A program made the translations under genes and the position numbers. This document shows positions 4,440 through 7,001 of a stretch of DNA of 7,001 bases, piece after piece. The stretch lies in the NCBI GenBank assembly GCA_027080315.1, contig JALWSI010000089.1:1-7001 (forward strand), in the 5' to 3' direction. The stretch comes from a bacterium (GTDB taxonomy: Bacteria; Thermosulfidibacterota; Thermosulfidibacteria; Thermosulfidibacterales; JALWSI01). Positions within the stretch are counted from its first letter, which is position 1. Every line of letters begins with the position of its first letter. The notes beneath the pieces are model-generated. The model was not told the DNA's origin, did not search any database, and saw nothing but the letters and a program-made list of their open reading frames with translations.

Positions 4440-6761
4440 TCACTTTCTTTCATTGTTTGGGAGTAGTTCCTTCTCCAATGAGTGCGAACTCCGTGGCGTC
4501 CATTTGATCTCTTTTTTACCCCTTAGCATTCCCACAAGGGTTCTCAGGTTCTCTTTTGCGTCCTGGTAGTCTGGGTCTATGTTTAGGGCCAGGCGGTAGC
4601 TGTTTATTGCCTCTTTGTACCGCTTGAGCCCCCACAGGCAGTTGCCTATGTAGTTGTAATAGACCTTTTTGAGTGACTTTTTGGGGCATAGCACCACCGC
4701 CTTGGTGAATGAGTCTAACGCATCTTCAACATCAAACAGCTTGTACCGGGCAAGGCCCAAGAAAGCGTAGGTTCTCATGTCGGCGTCTCCCACCATGTCA
4801 AGGTACTTTTTCAGGTAACGCACAGACTCCTGGTACCTTGCGGCCTTGTAGCAGAGAATGCCGAGTTCTTTCATGGCAGGGGCGGCCCTGGGATTCAGTT
4901 TTAGGACGGTTTCCATCTCCTTTGTTGCCCTCTCTGTGTTGTTGTCAATCTCAAACATCTTGCCCAGCCTGAAGTGTAAAGAGGCAGACTTTGGCTTTAA
5001 TTTTATGGCCTTCTCGATCTCCTCCATAGCCTTCTCCCGCTGGTGGTTCTTCTCAAAGAGATCCGCCAGACCCTTGTAGGGATAGACAGAGTGGGGCGAT
5101 ATGGCCTTCAACCGCTCAAGCTCCTTCTTAATGGCGGTGGAGTTGCCCTTCTTCAAAAGGCTGCTCACCGAGGCAAAGGGCTTGAGATGCTTGAAGCACC
5201 CTGTGTCTGTTTTATGGGCGGTTCTGTTATCCACGTAAAGGGCTCTTTCGTCGTCCATGTTGACTAAGCACCAGGTGGAGTTGCCCCATAGCCACTTTGA
5301 GGGGGTTGAGCTTTTTCTCACTATTGCCACATTCACCCTGGTTCTTCCTATCTCGTTCCAGAATACCTGCTTAACCCTGTCGGTCTGGCGGTAGAGCCAG
5401 AAGTGAAACGGCGAATAGACCGTTGGGGTGCGCCCGTCTATGTAAACCCGGCAGTTGGGATATAGCCTCCATATCAAGAATCCCCCCATGCCGTACTCGT
5501 TGATGAGGTTTCCCTTTATGCCTTTATTTCTGACAAATTCCGTTATGTCCCAGGGGTAGAAGGACGCCACGGCCTTGCCGTAGTCTTTGGTCACCCTTGG
5601 TATCTCAAAGGCCTTCCAGGTCAAGGGAGCAAGGTAGAAGGCGATTATTATGCCAATTATAGCCTTGGTTTTAAGCTCTGCCTTTGAGAGCAGAACTGCA
5701 ACCCAGGGAATCAGAATCAGGGCATCAATGGCAACGAAGCGCGAGTGCTTCAGGGCAAGGAACAGGGTGAAGGGCAATAAGACTGCCAGGGCCACCGTTG
5801 CCCGTTTATCCCTCTTGAACCCCAAAGGTATGCAGAGGGCGGAGAGCAGAAATAGGAGACCCCGGGCCGACTCCCTTGTGCCGGGGATGAGGGTGAATAT
5901 CTCTTTCCACCTCATGGGATGCCACTCTGAGATGTTACGGGTGGCGTCTGCTCCCTTGCCAAGGTGAGAGGTGATGGCAAAGACCAGCATCTGAAACCCG
6001 TAAGGGGTGATGCAGGATACCACCAGAAGGGAGAGCATCAGGATCAGATGCCGGTGCAGCCAGTCCTTTTTCACCAACTCCCTCATGTGGAGCCCCAGGT
6101 CATCCCAGGCGTCTCCTAAAAAGAGTGCCCCTGCCACTGCAAAGGCCACAAGAAAGCTGCCGTGGGAGTTAAGCCAGACAAGGTAGAGAAGAAGAGCCGC
6201 CCCCAGTGCCCACCTTTTGCCCCTGCTTGCCCAGAGGTCTGCTGATTCGGTGAAGAGCACAAGGCATAAAAACCCCAAGATATGGGGCCTTGCCATGAAC
6301 CGTATCTGCACAATCACCACGGTGAGCATACCAAGGAGCACGGCTATGTAGGGGTTGCCGCATCGCCGCCTGAGCAGAAGGTAAAAAATGGCCATGGTTA
6401 AGGTGATTATGGCGACCTTCAGGGCCCAGAAGCCCCAAAGACCACCGGCCTTGTAGGTGAGAAAGGTTAGGACCTGAAAGAGCCAGCAGAGGTCTATCCA
6501 CCTGCAGCTGGTGCAGGTGTGAGAGAAAGGGTCAACCTGGGGAATCTGGTGGTGGGTGAATATCCACTTACCTGTGGCAAGGTGCCACCAGGGATCAAAG
6601 GTGCGGATGGGCCTTAGGGCAAAGACCAGAATTAGGGCCAGAAATAGCAGCACACCGAGAGCTTCAAAAGACCGCAGGAGTCCCTTGGGGTTTGAGAGCA
6701 GCCATTCCCAGACCCGGCTTATTCTCCTCCTTACAGCGCGAGATATGCCCTCTATGCCCAA
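4440..6761 (-). CDS. GT-C-like multi-pass membrane protein with C-terminal TPR domain, putative glycosyltransferase
   Basis: A 773-residue protein in two parts. Residues 1-400 carry about ten membrane segments in a GT-C-like layout. The first periplasmic loop holds FDPWWHLATG (55-64) and IPQVDPFSHT (73-82), a pattern I know from large bacterial membrane proteins often annotated as glycosyltransferase-like. Asp56 and Asp77 are candidate catalytic or metal-binding residues by analogy with other GT-C enzymes. KHSRF (338-342) and NEYGMGGFLIWRLYP...VYIDGR (421-444) are further signatures of this group. Residues about 555-745 form five or so TPR repeats (such as EKAMEEIEKAIKLKP). The start is a TTG at 6761 with AAGGAG 6 nt upstream; no usable ATG lies nearby. 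It converges on the pilin cluster with a 6-nt gap. Pilin glycosylation is a guess from position, as in TfpW/TfpO systems; other cell-surface glycans are equally possible. Confidence 0.85.
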   Translation of the reverse strand: MGIEGISRAVRRRISRVWEWLLSNPKGLLRSFEALGVLLFLALILVFALRPIRTFDPWWHLATGKWIFTHHQIPQVDPFSHTCTSCRWIDLCWLFQVLTFLTYKAGGLWGFWALKVAIITLTMAIFYLLLRRRCGNPYIAVLLGMLTVVIVQIRFMARPHILGFLCLVLFTESADLWASRGKRWALGAALLLYLVWLNSHGSFLVAFAVAGALFLGDAWDDLGLHMRELVKKDWLHRHLILMLSLLVVSCITPYGFQMLVFAITSHLGKGADATRNISEWHPMRWKEIFTLIPGTRESARGLLFLLSALCIPLGFKRDKRATVALAVLLPFTLFLALKHSRFVAIDALILIPWVAVLLSKAELKTKAIIGIIIAFYLAPLTWKAFEIPRVTKDYGKAVASFYPWDITEFVRNKGIKGNLINEYGMGGFLIWRLYPNCRVYIDGRTPTVYSPFHFWLYRQTDRVKQVFWNEIGRTRVNVAIVRKSSTPSKWLWGNSTWCLVNMDDERALYVDNRTAHKTDTGCFKHLKPFASVSSLLKKGNSTAIKKELERLKAISPHSVYPYKGLADLFEKNHQREKAMEEIEKAIKLKPKSASLHFRLGKMFEIDNNTERATKEMETVLKLNPRAAPAMKELGILCYKAARYQESVRYLKKYLDMVGDADMRTYAFLGLARYKLFDVEDALDSFTKAVVLCPKKSLKKVYYNYIGNCLWGLKRYKEAINSYRLALNIDPDYQDAKENLRTLVGMLRGKKEIKWTPRSSHSLEKELLPNNERK

Positions 6762-6860
6762 ACCCGTCTCCTTCTCTGCTGGTCTATGACTTTCAACCTA
6801 CCAGAGGGAGACTTGGCTTTGAAGTGATGAGAGGAGGTTATCCGGCATTTGGGTTTTGCT

Positions 6861-6889
6861 TTGATCCCAATGTGTCCTATTGTTATAAC
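6861..6889 (+). promoter_or_regulatory. Sigma-70 promoter of the RHH gene
   Basis: TTGATC (6861-6866; four of six) is followed after exactly 17 nt by TATAAC (6884-6889; five of six). Transcription would begin near 6896, about 33 nt before the ATG at 6929. The spacing and position are good. Confidence 0.6.
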
Positions 6890-6896
6890 ACCTGTT
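6881..6896. promoter_or_regulatory. Palindromic candidate operator over the -10 element
   Basis: TGTTATAACA (6881-6890) is a perfect 10-bp palindrome covering the -10 box. The half-site TGTT recurs at 6893-6896, so half-sites fall every 6 bp (6881, 6887, 6893). Ribbon-helix-helix antitoxins usually repress their own promoter through such sites, which fits the gene that follows. Binding is inferred. Confidence 0.5.
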
Positions 6897-6928
6897 GTTT
6901 AGGTTTAGACTTTGTGGAGGGATGAATA

Positions 6929-7001
6929 ATGCAGAGAAAGCTGACCATCACAATTGATGAGCAGGTTTACGAGGCTCTAAATGCGGTGGTGGGGCCTGAT
7001 A
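6929..7001 (+). CDS. Ribbon-helix-helix antitoxin-like protein, N-terminus only
   Basis: Only the first 24 codons are inside the window (MQRKLTITIDEQVYEAL at 1-17, then NAVVGPD). A short basic start, a beta strand KLTITID and a helix beginning at EQVYEAL are the standard N-terminus of RHH (CopG/MetJ-type) antitoxins that pair with PIN-domain or MazF-type toxins. GGAGGG lies 7 nt before the ATG, which decides this start over an ATG at 6922 in another frame that stops after 11 codons. A palindrome over the -10 box suggests autoregulation. The toxin partner, if any, would lie beyond the right edge. The family assignment rests on a short stretch. Confidence 0.7.
   Translation, partial: MQRKLTITIDEQVYEALNAVVGPD

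Noticed and set aside
4709-6789. Plus-strand open frames inside the GT-C/TPR gene and at its upstream edge
   Set aside because: They are out-of-frame shadows of a well-supported minus-strand gene, with no ribosome binding sites or recognisable protein features.
6861-6900. Divergent sigma-70 promoter for the GT-C/TPR gene using the same palindrome
   Set aside because: The palindrome gives a TATAAC on the minus strand, but the 17-nt-upstream position holds no recognisable -35 element.

Overview
The window reads as a chromosomal piece of a Gram-negative bacterium that makes type IV pili. The evidence is three class III prepilins in a row, a good sigma-54 (-24/-12) promoter ahead of the first, a GPR1/FUN34/YaaH acetate transporter, a LemA protein, strong AGGAGG ribosome binding sites and a mosaic of short degenerate non-coding repeats. 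Sigma-54 control of pilins and this sort of repeat mosaic fit an anaerobic Desulfobacterota-like lineage, possibly thermophilic. That placement rests on memory of similar sequences, was not tested, and is weak.

Layout, left to right. On the minus strand are the N-terminal 181 codons of an unrecognised multi-pass membrane protein (545 to the left edge) and, upstream of it, a satP-type acetate transporter (1282-707). SatP has its own terminator hairpin (645-672), a consensus-like promoter near 1500-1529 and a roughly 210-nt purine-rich leader. On the plus strand follow a lone lemA (1836-2390), about 450 bp of two-part repeat mosaic with no credible gene, then the sigma-54 promoter (2849-2865) and the pilin cluster. 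The cluster holds a six-cysteine main-type pilin (3049-3471), a strong intergenic hairpin, a paralogous cysteine-rich pilin (3584-3991) and a PilE-like minor pilin (about 3978-4433) that overlaps the preceding gene. Converging on the cluster with only 6 nt between is a 773-residue membrane protein with a GT-C-like N-terminal region and C-terminal TPR repeats (6761-4440). At the right edge the first 24 codons of a ribbon-helix-helix, antitoxin-like protein begin (6929), behind a promoter whose -10 lies in a perfect palindrome.

How it may fit together: the three pilins probably form one transcript. The promoter and leader drive abundant first pilin, and the hairpin after it lowers expression of the two downstream minor pilins. 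The neighbouring GT-C/TPR protein is a candidate for modifying pilin or another surface glycan, but only position supports this. The most striking non-coding signal is a 17-nt identical element in the predicted 5' leaders of both satP and the first pilin. It contains a perfect 12-nt complement of the usual bacterial 16S rRNA 3' tail, yet lies 103-168 nt away from the real start codons.
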